A stretch of DNA of 50,134 bases from Candidatus Omnitrophota bacterium (GTDB lineage Bacteria > Omnitrophota > Gorgyraeia > JAGLLT01): contig JAGLLT010000008.1 of assembly GCA_023140385.1 (NCBI GenBank), forward strand, positions 1 through 50,134, read 5' to 3'. Both the position numbers and the translations under genes were made by a program. Below, piece after piece: positions 25,029-32,200 of this stretch. Position 1 is the stretch's first letter. Each line of letters begins with the position of its first letter. Under the pieces are notes generated by a model. It worked only from the letters and a program-made list of their open reading frames with translations, did no database searches and was not told the DNA's origin.

Positions 25029-25421
25029 ATGAAGCAAGATTATTCAGGCCCGGAGAGGCGCGAGAACAAGAGGGTAGATGTTAGTTTTATTATTGCTTAT
25101 AGAGTAAATAAAGCACCTACTATCTTTATGCTTGTGGGAGGTAAAGAAGTTTATGCTTTGATGATGGATTTAAGTGAAGGAGGTATGGCACTTTTGACAG
25201 AGTACGAGATACCGGTTGGCACTGAACTATCCATTAAGTTTACTTTGATTAATTTTGAGGTTGAAAAAGAGCATCGTACCCGGGTAATGAAGATAACCGG
25301 CAAAGTAAAATACTGCGGCCCCAGCGAAAAAGAAGAAAACCGCTTAGGTATAAGTTTTACCCAGATAAAAAAGGAAGATAAGGCAGCTATAGCCAATTTT
25401 GTGAAGACAATAAAAGCGTAA
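25029..25421 (+). CDS. PilZ domain protein (cyclic di-GMP binding)
   Basis: A 130-aa single PilZ domain. The two c-di-GMP contact motifs are present: RRENKR (RxxxR-type, residues about 10-15) and DLSEGGMAL (D/NxSxxG, about 47-55), followed by a beta barrel (TELSIKFTLINFEVE, RVMKITGKVKYCG, NRLGISF). It starts 9 bp after the lipoprotein gene, so the two are likely cotranscribed. It probably senses c-di-GMP to influence motility, adhesion or envelope; the target is unknown. Confidence 0.88.
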   Translation: MKQDYSGPERRENKRVDVSFIIAYRVNKAPTIFMLVGGKEVYALMMDLSEGGMALLTEYEIPVGTELSIKFTLINFEVEKEHRTRVMKITGKVKYCGPSEKEENRLGISFTQIKKEDKAAIANFVKTIKA

Positions 25422-25451
25422 TTTATGTTTTGATAAACAATTGCGGGTCAA

Positions 25452-25892
25452 GTGAGACGAATTCTAAAGTTATTTATTTTCCTAACGATTTTTCTTCTAA
25501 TAGCCGCCAGCATTTTTTATTCTATTGATAAACAGATCCTTGTAGAAAGGCTTATTTCACGTCTACCCATAGACAAGCACATACCCTATGGTAGAGGCAC
25601 AATCCTGATAAAGGAAGTAAAGGGAAATAGGCTGGTGGGTGTAGAAATTTATGACAGACACGATCCTCTAAAAGAAGTGGTAATTCGAGCCGAAAGCGCC
25701 GACTTTATTATTGATGACCGAGGCAGGAAAATGGATATAATCTTACGTAACGGAACCATTGAAGAAAAAATGCTTAAAAATGAAGACAAAGTGTACTTGA
25801 TGAGTTTTAAAGAATATACAATGACTATTGATCCCACGGAGATTAACAAAAAGCTAAAAAAGCTTAGGAAAAAGATTGAGGAGCACGATTAA
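25452..25892 (+). CDS. Membrane-anchored protein with LptF/G-like periplasmic domain
   Basis: A 146-aa protein starting at GTG 25452. A hydrophobic helix (about residues 5-22) anchors a beta-rich domain: VGVEIYDR..PLKEVVIRAESADFIIDDRGRKMDIILRNGTIEE...SFKEYTMTID. This pattern (A..A.....d....l.L.nG) resembles the periplasmic beta-jellyroll of LptF/LptG/LptC, the lipopolysaccharide transport bridge, but the transmembrane bundle of LptF/G is absent. It may be a stand-alone Lpt-like accessory protein. The resemblance is by eye only. Confidence 0.55.
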   Translation: MRRILKLFIFLTIFLLIAASIFYSIDKQILVERLISRLPIDKHIPYGRGTILIKEVKGNRLVGVEIYDRHDPLKEVVIRAESADFIIDDRGRKMDIILRNGTIEEKMLKNEDKVYLMSFKEYTMTIDPTEINKKLKKLRKKIEEHD

Positions 25893-25923
25893 GCAGAAAA
25901 TAGTAAAAAAATGAACCCAAAAG

Positions 25924-25954
25924 AACAACCCGCGAAACGTGAGGTTGTTTTTTT
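25924..25954 (+). terminator. Intrinsic terminator
   Basis: AACAACC (25924-25930) and GGTTGTT (25943-25949) flank a 12-nt loop and are followed by a run of T. It separates the lipoprotein-PilZ cluster from the tRNA promoter. Confidence 0.75.
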
Positions 25955-25970
25955 GTCTCTATTAGAGCCC

Positions 25971-25999
25971 TTGACAATGAAATACATATATTGTAGTAT
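25971..25999 (+). promoter_or_regulatory. Promoter of tRNA-Ser(GCT)
   Basis: TTGACA (25971-25976), 17 bp, TAGTAT (25994-25999), 23 bp before the tRNA 5' end. Confidence 0.6.
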
Positions 26000-26022
26000 G
26001 ATTACTGCTAAAGGGTTAATAC

Positions 26023-26116
26023 GGAGAGGTGCCTGAGTGGCTGAAGGGAGCCGCCTGCTAAGCGGTTGTCCTGCCTAAAAGCGGGACCCTGGGTTCAAAT
26101 CCCAGCCTCTCCGCCA
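26023..26116 (+). tRNA. tRNA-Ser(GCT)
   Basis: A class II tRNA of 94 nt: acceptor GGAGAGG/CCTCTCC, anticodon loop with GCT (serine AGC/AGT codons) between CCGCC and GGCGG-like stems, a long variable arm, T-loop TTCAAAT and encoded CCA. Confidence 0.95.
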
Positions 26117-26117
26117 G

Positions 26118-26287
26118 CGTACCACGTAGGGTACGGTGCGTGTCTAGTACCCGATGTGGTACTAGGCGCGGCACCGCATAGGATACGTTTAATACCAAAA
26201 TTAGTCTGGTACAGGGCTGTGCCCCGTACCAAGAACAAGTCTGGTACAGGGCTGCGCCCCGTACCCGAAAGTACTTGAGTGGTACGG
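26118..26287. repeat. GTACC palindromic repeat cluster after tRNA-Ser(GCT)
   Basis: Starts with CGTACC/GGTACG (26118-26135), then further GGTAC/GTACC arms and the 3' palindrome CCGTACC (26259-26265)/GGTACGG (26281-26287). The same plan follows tRNA-Arg(ACG). GGTACAGGGCTG(T/C)GCCCCGTACC occurs twice in a row. Confidence 0.65.
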
Positions 26288-26297
26288 GGAGTTGATT

Positions 26298-27074
26298 ATG
26301 CCGGATACTTTTTTATTGACTATACTTTTTATTGCCGTAACTACGGTAATTACCGCTTTCGTTAAAGGGAAGAGCAGGGATAGGTGCTTGATGGACTTGT
26401 CCGGCGACGTGGTTGAAGTTGAGATGGTAAACGGCAAGGTTATCTGGGGCAGGCTGAAGGTAGAAAGCACGGGTTTAGAGTTAAGCTATTTAGAAAAACA
26501 CAAAGACGAAGACGGACATGACGAATATAGCTATATGCTATATAAAAATGAGTTTGCGGGTATACAGGCTCTGGTGTTGTATCACGATAAACTGGATGAA
26601 AAGAGCAGAAAAAATAGAGAAGAAGAGTTAAAAAAAACATACCGCCCCGGCTTTTTCAGGCGCTTTAAGAGAAAGATAAGAAACTTCTTTGCCACCGTCA
26701 GAGACTCTATTTTAGAGGTAGTTAATCTTTTTATGGGCCAGGCAAAGAAGATGTCTCCGGCTAAAGGTGTACTCACTTCTCAGGATAAATACGTTAACAA
26801 GATGAAGAGCAATCTTTTTGGTATGTCGGCGACCGCTTATGAGCCCCTTCTGGAAAAGCACATCGGTAAAAAGGTTGTGCTTGAACTGCGAAGAGGAGAT
26901 AAATCATGTGAGTACGTGGGTGTTTTAAAAGACTACACGGCGGAGTTTATTGAAGTTATTGATATTAGTTACAAAAAAGAAAGCAGTGAAGCGGCCAAAA
27001 AAACAGACTTTGTAGTTCCCCGCTCCCTCGGTATCATAAGGCACTTAGCAGAACAACAAATCTTGCGCCCATAA
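26298..27074 (+). CDS. Membrane-anchored protein of unknown function
   Basis: A 258-aa protein. ATG 26298 is preferred over the TTG two codons upstream because GGGGAG lies 6 bp before it. One hydrophobic helix (residues about 5-22, FLLTILFIAVTTVITAFV) is followed by a cytoplasmic-type domain with two Sm-like or PRC-like beta segments (DVVEVEMVNGKVIWGRLKVES and KVVLELRRGDKSCEYVGVLKDYTAEFIEVIDI) joined by a basic linker (RRFKRKIRNFF). The repeated 'metabolic barrel' look suggests two related beta domains. No family is recognised. The gene lies between two tRNA genes. Confidence 0.65.
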   Translation: MPDTFLLTILFIAVTTVITAFVKGKSRDRCLMDLSGDVVEVEMVNGKVIWGRLKVESTGLELSYLEKHKDEDGHDEYSYMLYKNEFAGIQALVLYHDKLDEKSRKNREEELKKTYRPGFFRRFKRKIRNFFATVRDSILEVVNLFMGQAKKMSPAKGVLTSQDKYVNKMKSNLFGMSATAYEPLLEKHIGKKVVLELRRGDKSCEYVGVLKDYTAEFIEVIDISYKKESSEAAKKTDFVVPRSLGIIRHLAEQQILRP

Positions 27075-27172
27075 TAGCTTCCTCCTTCGCTAAAGCTTCC
27101 GCCTTCGCTCTAAAGCTACGGCGGACGGGGCGGCGGACGGGACGCTATGGCTTAAGTAGAAAATTCACAGAT

Positions 27173-27249
27173 GCGCCCATAGCTCAATTGGACAGAGTAG
27201 CGGTCTACGAAACCGTTGGTTCCCCGTTCGAATCGGGGTGGGCGCGCCA
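27173..27249 (+). tRNA. tRNA-Arg(ACG)
   Basis: A 77-nt cloverleaf: acceptor GCGCCCA/TGGGCGC, anticodon loop CTACGAA (ACG, read as ICG after deamination), T-loop TTCGAAT and encoded CCA. TadA, the enzyme that makes inosine at this anticodon, is encoded 423 bp downstream. Confidence 0.96.
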
Positions 27250-27389
27250 CCGTACCATTCGCAAAATTTTTAAATTTTGCTCAGGTACGGTGCGCGGCAC
27301 AGGGTTAGTTTAGTGTTGAGTATGTCTAATACAGAGATTAGTCTGGTACAGAGGCGTGTCCCGTACCCGAAAGCATTTGAGTGGTACGG
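27250..27389. repeat. GTACC palindromic repeat cluster after tRNA-Arg(ACG)
   Basis: CCGTACC (27250-27256) and GGTACGG (27284-27290) enclose an inner hairpin GCAAAATTT/AAATTTTGC-like. A second palindrome, CCGTACC (27361-27367)/GGTACGG (27383-27389), ends just before the GIY-YIG gene, in the same position as the one before the 26298 gene. Confidence 0.65.
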
Positions 27390-27401
27390 GGAGGATTAAA
27401 A

Positions 27402-27662
27402 ATGTATTTTGTTTATGTACTTATAAGTAAAAAGGATAAGGCTTTTTATATTGGTTTTACGGAAAATGTTGAAAAGAGATTGAGTGAACACAATAGAGGC
27501 GAGGCGGTAAGCACCAAGTCAAGAAGGCCGCTTGTATTGATGTATTATGAGGCGCACTTATCGAAGATAGACGCATTGAGAAGAGAAAGGTATTTTAAAT
27601 CTAGTAAGGGAAGAACTACGTTAAAGCAAATGCTCTGCGAGAGTTTGAGAAGCGGTTTATAA
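27402..27662 (+). CDS. GIY-YIG domain protein (UPF0213-type)
   Basis: An 86-aa GIY-YIG protein: MYFVYVLISKKDKAFYIGFTENVEKRLSEHN has both strands and the conserved Arg, then RRPLVLMYYEAHLSKIDALRRERYFKSSKGR. ATG 27402 is chosen since GGGGAGGA lies 7-14 bp before it and the domain starts there; the open frame begins 21 bp earlier inside the repeat. It is the second of three such genes that follow a tRNA. Its stop is 11 bp before the TadA start, so the two may be cotranscribed. Confidence 0.85.
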   Translation: MYFVYVLISKKDKAFYIGFTENVEKRLSEHNRGEAVSTKSRRPLVLMYYEAHLSKIDALRRERYFKSSKGRTTLKQMLCESLRSGL

Positions 27663-27671
27663 TTGATAAAG

Positions 27672-28133
27672 ATGAATGATGAATATTATATGCGGGAGGC
27701 GCTGAAGCTTGCCGTTGAAGCTTTTAAGGCGGATGAAGTGCCGATGGGGGCGGTGATAGTACATAAAGATAGAATTATTGCCAAAGCCCACAATCAAATA
27801 AAGACCCTAAAAGACCCCACGGCTCACGCTGAGATGATTGCCATTACTCAGGCGGCCAGTTATCTTAAAAACGAACGCCTCATTGATACTGTGATGTATG
27901 TAACCATTGAACCTTGCGCGATGTGTATGGGCGCCTTGATACTGGCCAGAGTTAACAGGCTTGTTTACGGAGCGGATGACAGTAAAGCCGGCGCCTGCGG
28001 TTCGGTGATGGATTTATCAGATAATAAAAAATTAAATCACAGCATAGAGGTTAAAAACGGCATTCTTGAAGATAGCTGCCGTGATATTATACAAGAGTTT
28101 TTTAAATTAAAAAGAAAGAAGATCCTTCGCTGA
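27672..28133 (+). CDS. tadA: tRNA-specific adenosine deaminase
   Basis: A 153-aa cytidine-deaminase-fold enzyme that converts A34 to inosine in tRNA-Arg(ACG), letting it read CGU, CGC and CGA. The zinc and proton-shuttle residues are intact: AHAEMIAI (His and Glu) and EPCAMCMGAL (Cys-x2-Cys). Length is normal. ATG 27672 (MNDEYYMREAL) is the likely start; a TTG lies three codons upstream. Its substrate tRNA is encoded 423 bp upstream with only a GIY-YIG gene between them. Confidence 0.93.
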   Translation: MNDEYYMREALKLAVEAFKADEVPMGAVIVHKDRIIAKAHNQIKTLKDPTAHAEMIAITQAASYLKNERLIDTVMYVTIEPCAMCMGALILARVNRLVYGADDSKAGACGSVMDLSDNKKLNHSIEVKNGILEDSCRDIIQEFFKLKRKKILR

Positions 28134-28160
28134 AGAAGCGGTGAAAAGCAATTATAACAT

Positions 28161-28263
28161 GGAGAGGTGCGAGAGCGGCTTAATCGGCGCGCTTGGCCAC
28201 CGCCTATGGCGGGGTCCCGCTCTCTTCATTGAAGATACTTCTTTCGGAGAAGCGGTGAAAAGC
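28161..28263 (+). repeat. tRNA-Ser 5'-half repeat unit A
   Basis: Begins GGAGAGGTGCGAGAGCGGCTTAA, the acceptor, D-arm and anticodon-stem 5' strand of tRNA-Ser, breaks off at CGCTTGG in the anticodon loop and continues with CCACCGCCTATGGCGG and a CTTCT/AGAAG hairpin. The unit repeats almost exactly at 28511. Not a functional tRNA: the anticodon 3' strand, variable arm and T-arm are absent. Confidence 0.8.
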
Positions 28264-28275
28264 GAAACAAGAACT

Positions 28276-28524
28276 ATGTTTTACGTTTATATCTTGAAAA
28301 ATAGTGAAAGCAAATATTATACTGGAATGACATCTAAGCCCCCTGAAGCCAGATTAAAAGAACATAATTCTAATGCAAATAAGTGGACAAAAAATAAAGG
28401 TCCTTGGGGTCTTATTTATGCAAAAGCTTTTGAAACAAAAAAAGAAGCTTGGTTAAGAGAGCGTCAGATTAAAAAATATAAAGGCGGAAGTGCCTTTAAA
28501 GAATTAATCCGGAGAGGTGCGTGA
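28276..28524 (+). CDS. GIY-YIG domain protein between two tRNA-Ser half-copies
   Basis: An 82-aa protein with MFYVYILKNSESKYYTGMTS (a Y-Y-T-G version of the YIG strand), ARLKEHNSNANKWTKNKGPWGLIYAK and AWLRERQIKKYKGGSAF. ATG 28276 is chosen because the domain starts there; the frame opens 135 bp upstream in the repeat and would add tRNA-derived residues. Its 3' end overlaps the second tRNA-Ser half by 14 bp. Placement between two near-identical tRNA-half repeats suggests the gene moved or was duplicated with them. Confidence 0.8.
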   Translation: MFYVYILKNSESKYYTGMTSKPPEARLKEHNSNANKWTKNKGPWGLIYAKAFETKKEAWLRERQIKKYKGGSAFKELIRRGA

Positions 28525-28624
28525 GCGGCTTAAACGGCACGCTTGGCCACCGCCTATGGCGGGATCCCGCTCTCTTCATTGAAGATACTTCTTTCGGAGA
28601 AGCGGTGAAAAGCAATTATAACAT
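28511..28624 (+). repeat. tRNA-Ser 5'-half repeat unit B
   Basis: Nearly identical to unit A over about 103 bp and leads straight into the intact tRNA-Ser(GGA) at 28625. The 11 bp AATTATAACAT before the intact tRNA also precede unit A at 28150-28160, showing that the duplication included the promoter-proximal flank. Confidence 0.8.
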
Positions 28625-28712
28625 GGAGAGGTGCGTGAGCGGCTTAAACGGCACGCTTGGAAAGCGTGTGTACTTAACGGTACCCTGGGTTCGAATCCCA
28701 GCCTCTCCGCCA
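28625..28712 (+). tRNA. tRNA-Ser(GGA), integration site of the island
   Basis: An 88-nt class II tRNA: acceptor GGAGAGG/CCTCTCC, anticodon loop TTGGAAA (GGA, serine TCC/TCT), variable arm, T-loop TTCGAAT, CCA. Its final 27 bp are repeated at 44892-44918, marking insertion of the island into the 3' end while leaving the gene intact. Confidence 0.96.
28686..28712 (+). other. attL core (27-bp direct repeat)
   Basis: The tRNA T-arm and acceptor 3' strand, from TGGGTTCGAATCCCAG to CCTCTCCGCCA, identical to 44892-44918. Confidence 0.8.
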
Positions 28713-28724
28713 GCCTAATCCCAT

Positions 28725-28789
28725 AAGCAGTTAATTCCCTTGACGTTATATATAAAAGTAGTAAAATCAAGGTGTTAACTGCTTTTTGT
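28725..28789 (+). terminator. Palindrome after tRNA-Ser(GGA) with an internal promoter
   Basis: AAGCAGTTAA (28725-28734) pairs with TTAACTGCTT (28775-28784), plus CCTTGA (28738-28743) with TCAAGG (28767-28772), followed by a T run: a terminator for the tRNA. The loop contains TTGACG-16-TAAAAT, a possible promoter. The same structure is present in the second left end (about 35399-35458). Confidence 0.6.
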
Positions 28790-28889
28790 ATTTTTATATA
28801 AATCTTGCATATTTTTATGTTTTTTGAGACTTGTGACACGAAAATGACACGTTATAGCAAATAATAGTTTAACCTAAGGGAGGTTATTA

Positions 28890-28931
28890 ATGGATGGTTA
28901 TGATGCTGCGTTTGTAGCCCCCTGCACATAG
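28890..28931 (+). pseudogene. Truncated first copy of the 428-aa gene
   Basis: ATG 28890 starts MDGYDAAFVAPCT and stops at codon 14 (TAG). The intact copy at 35564 reads MDGHDNAFIAPDTW. The downstream frame continues homologous up to residue 42, then passes into the HTH domain. Confidence 0.75.
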
Positions 28932-28994
28932 ACTTCCCTTATTAACAAGTTGACTACCGAAGTTAACGTAGTCACTAAAAATATTTCCAACATA

Positions 28995-29207
28995 ATGTCT
29001 ATGGTAGAAAAAAGCTGGTCTCAACAAAAACTCGCTCAGGAAGCAGGATTATCCTTTAATGCAATAACAAAAATTGAACAGGGACTAGCAAAATATCCAA
29101 CACTAAAAACTCTTAGCAAATTGTCTAATGTTTTTCAAATTGGCATAGATGAATTAGTTGGAAGAGGAAAAACAAATTTTATTAGGATTAAAAATGGAAA
29201 ATTATGA
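28995..29207 (+). CDS. XRE-family HTH regulator preceding the giant NTPase
   Basis: A small helix-turn-helix protein: SWSQQKLAQEAGLSFNAITKIEQGLAKYPTLKTLSKLSNVFQIGIDELVG is a complete XRE DNA-binding domain. ATG 28995 gives 70 aa; ATG 29001 or the TTG at 28950 are alternatives. Residues before the HTH (MSMVEKS) come from the N-terminus of the 428-aa gene copy, so the regulator is fused in frame at the repeat breakpoint and may have lost its own start. Its stop overlaps the giant gene's ATG by 14 bp, indicating translational coupling; it is probably a repressor of the module. Confidence 0.8.
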   Translation: MSMVEKSWSQQKLAQEAGLSFNAITKIEQGLAKYPTLKTLSKLSNVFQIGIDELVGRGKTNFIRIKNGKL

Positions 29208-32200
29208 TAATACTCACAAAATCTTAACAAAAACTGGACCTATTAGAAAAGGCTTCGATTATCAAGATGCTTGTGCTGCCTTCTTGTTTGTAAAATGGCT
29301 TAGGTACCCAGCAGAAAAAAAATGGGTTAAATTGGAAGCAAAAGAGTGTGGCTTTTTGGATGACATTGTTTTTGTAAGTAAGGATAATACACTATTTCTA
29401 AAACAAATTAAGTATTCATGTCATCCAGAAACCCCGCAAGATGAATGGAGCTTGGAGTCAATATTAAAAGAACCACAAGGGAAAAAAACCAAAAGACAGT
29501 CTTTATTTAAAAGATGGTTTCTGTCTTGGCAGGAATTTCGAGAAAAAAAGTCATTTCGCGAAGTAAAGGCAGAATTACTAACCAATCGAAAAGCCTCTGA
29601 AAACATAATTAATGTTGCTGAAATGTGTGATAACTCTACGGCAATAATTATTGATATCAAAAAGCTAAAAAAATTGTCTCCCGAGCATTATCAAGAGATG
29701 CTTAGGCAAATAAAGCCCTACAAAAAGAAGCATTTAAGGACTTTTTTTAATAATTTTAAATTTAATTTTGACCACTATTCTTTAGAAAGAATGTGGACTC
29801 AAACAGAAGTGATTTTTAAAGAACTGGGTGGGAGTGGTGGTGCATGGTTAGCTTTTAAGGAAAAAATTAGAGAGTGGGCTATAGAACAAGATAAGCCATC
29901 TAAAGAAGGCTTAATAAAAATAGAGGACTTAAGAAGTGCGGCAGGGTGGGAAAAATTAAAAGCGTTAAATCAAGAATTTTCAATGCCAGACGACTTTGAG
30001 TTGTTTGATGAAAGAATTGAGAAAAAGTTAATAAGTGATTTTAAAAAACGAAAAGGTGGCCTGCATATTTTGTATGGACTTCCTGGAGTTGGCAAGAGTA
30101 CTTTTTTGTCACACTTATATAAAAAGTTAGAAGGAGCCAATATCCCGGTATTAAAGCACCACTATTTTTTAACAACGAGCGATCCTGATTTCTATGAACG
30201 ACTTGAACATGAAAGGGCAGAAGAAGGATTAAAGAACGAAATTTACCAAAAATTTAGAGATTTATTGGGAGAACATGCTAACCAAAATCAAAAACAGGCA
30301 AAATTACAAGATTGGTTATCTGCAATCAATAAACAGTTTAATGCCAGAAAACAAGCCTTAGTAATAATCGTTGATGGGCTTGACCATGTTAAAAATTATA
30401 GTGACATAAAAAACTTGAATAAATTTTTGATGCAGATACTTCCGTGCTTAGAAGAAATGTGGATTGTTTTAGGAACACGGTTGATGTCTGAAGAAAATCT
30501 TCCCCCAATAATATATGAACATTGTTCATTTAAACAGTGGATAGAAGTTAAACCATTTTCAAAAAGTGTCGTTGCAAATCTAATACGAAAAAACATTAAA
30601 AGTAAAAAGTTAAGGATTCAAAAGGACAGATATATTATTAGAAAATTTACAAACAAATTTTATCAGCTTACAGAAGGACATCCATTGCATATTAGGTATT
30701 CACTTGAAATCTTATTTGAATTTGGTAAAACAAAAAATATTACAGATTATGATTTAGCTAATTTACCACCCTATCAGGGAAATATCGAGAAATACTACAA
30801 CATATTATGGTCTAAATTAAGACAAGAAGGTAAAAGCGTTGCGATCTTAATAGCAGGTGCTAATTTTTTCTTAAAAGGCCATCAAGTCTTTGAAGTTCTT
30901 GTTTCCAATGCAGTACGTATGGATGCGCTTTTAGAAGGTTTTGGGCAAATAAAACATTTATTGAAAGAGATTCGTCGAGGGGTCACTTTTTTCCACACGA
31001 GTTTTTCGGAATACATTAGACAAACGCAAGAGTTTCAAATTTCGAACCCTACAATAAAAAAAGAGCTAAGGAATTGGCTTACAAGCAAAGCTCCGGAAGA
31101 GCTGTGTTGGCAACAATGGCTTAGATTAGAATATGAGTTAGGAAATTATGAGTTAGTTCTTTCGAATTTAACAAAAGATTGGGTTATAGAAGCGATAGAA
31201 AAACAATGCTCTCTAAAGCTAATTAATGAACATTTGAGTATGGGCATAGATGCCGCCCTTCAACAGGGAAATTTTTCAAAAGGAGCATTCCTGGGGTTAT
31301 TGTTGAATGTGGTTGATAATATAACAGTAGAAAATGAAGATGATTATGAAAAGTTGATAATGTTTTTATTGAAAGAAAAAGATGGAAAAGATATAGATAG
31401 GTATATATTCGAAGAAAACATTCCAAGCTATTCCTCTTCCAAATTAAATGCTTTAGCTACACTGGCAGAAGAAAAAGGAAGAATGGATATTTTGGAGGTA
31501 ATATTTGAGGAGCTTAACACTGGATATGATAGAGATGAAGAATACTCAATGCGAAATCGAGGGCAACGAGAAATAACATTAAGTAAAGTTGTGGCATATT
31601 TAAATATTGAGCCTAAAAGGGTTTTAAATTGGATAAGGAAATTTGATAACAGTGTAAAAAAGGAAGAATTGCTATCATGCTATGTGTTTGGATTGCTTAA
31701 AGCTCGCAAGTTTACAATAATTGAAAATTTGATCAGCAAAAAAATATCACAAGAAGAAAAAAATATTGTATTGAATCAGTATACGAAATATTGTTTCGAA
31801 AATAAAATTGACATTAGTGGCTTTATTTTAAAAAATGGTAAACACATTGTGGGCTTACAAGAAATGTTATTGCTTGCCGTGCTTAATAAGCTCCCTGGAG
31901 ATGTGAGTACTTTAATCCCAGAGCATCAAGTATTCCCACTTGCATTAGAAGATTACAAAAGTAAAGAAGTTTCAGCTCTTGCTATAACCTTTTTTAATTG
32001 TTACACGAGTGCTTTAATACTTAGTTGTGGAGCAAAGAAAACTGTTGTTGAGCATTGGATTAAAAGCGGGGAATTTTTTTCTTGGAGCCGTGAAGCAGCT
32101 AAGAGCCTTGTTGAATTAGGGATGGAACATGGAGAAAAAATAAAAAATGGAATAAATATTAAATATAGCGATCTAATTGACAAATTGAAAGATTTACATG

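Larger units (their letters stand above)
28709..29014 (+). repeat. Island left end, copy 1 (306 bp)
   Basis: Aligns without gaps to 35383-35688 (offset 6674 bp). It contains a terminator-like palindrome, a shared leader with an AGGGAGG-type ribosome binding site and the first 42 codons of the 428-aa gene. In this copy codon 14 is TAG instead of TGG. Identity ends at GAAAAAAG, where the HTH gene begins. Confidence 0.85.

Noticed and set aside
29158-29193. Upstream TTG start for the giant NTPase
   Set aside because: It would encode residues deep inside the overlapping HTH gene; ATG 29194 has AGGA at a suitable distance and begins the recognisable protein.
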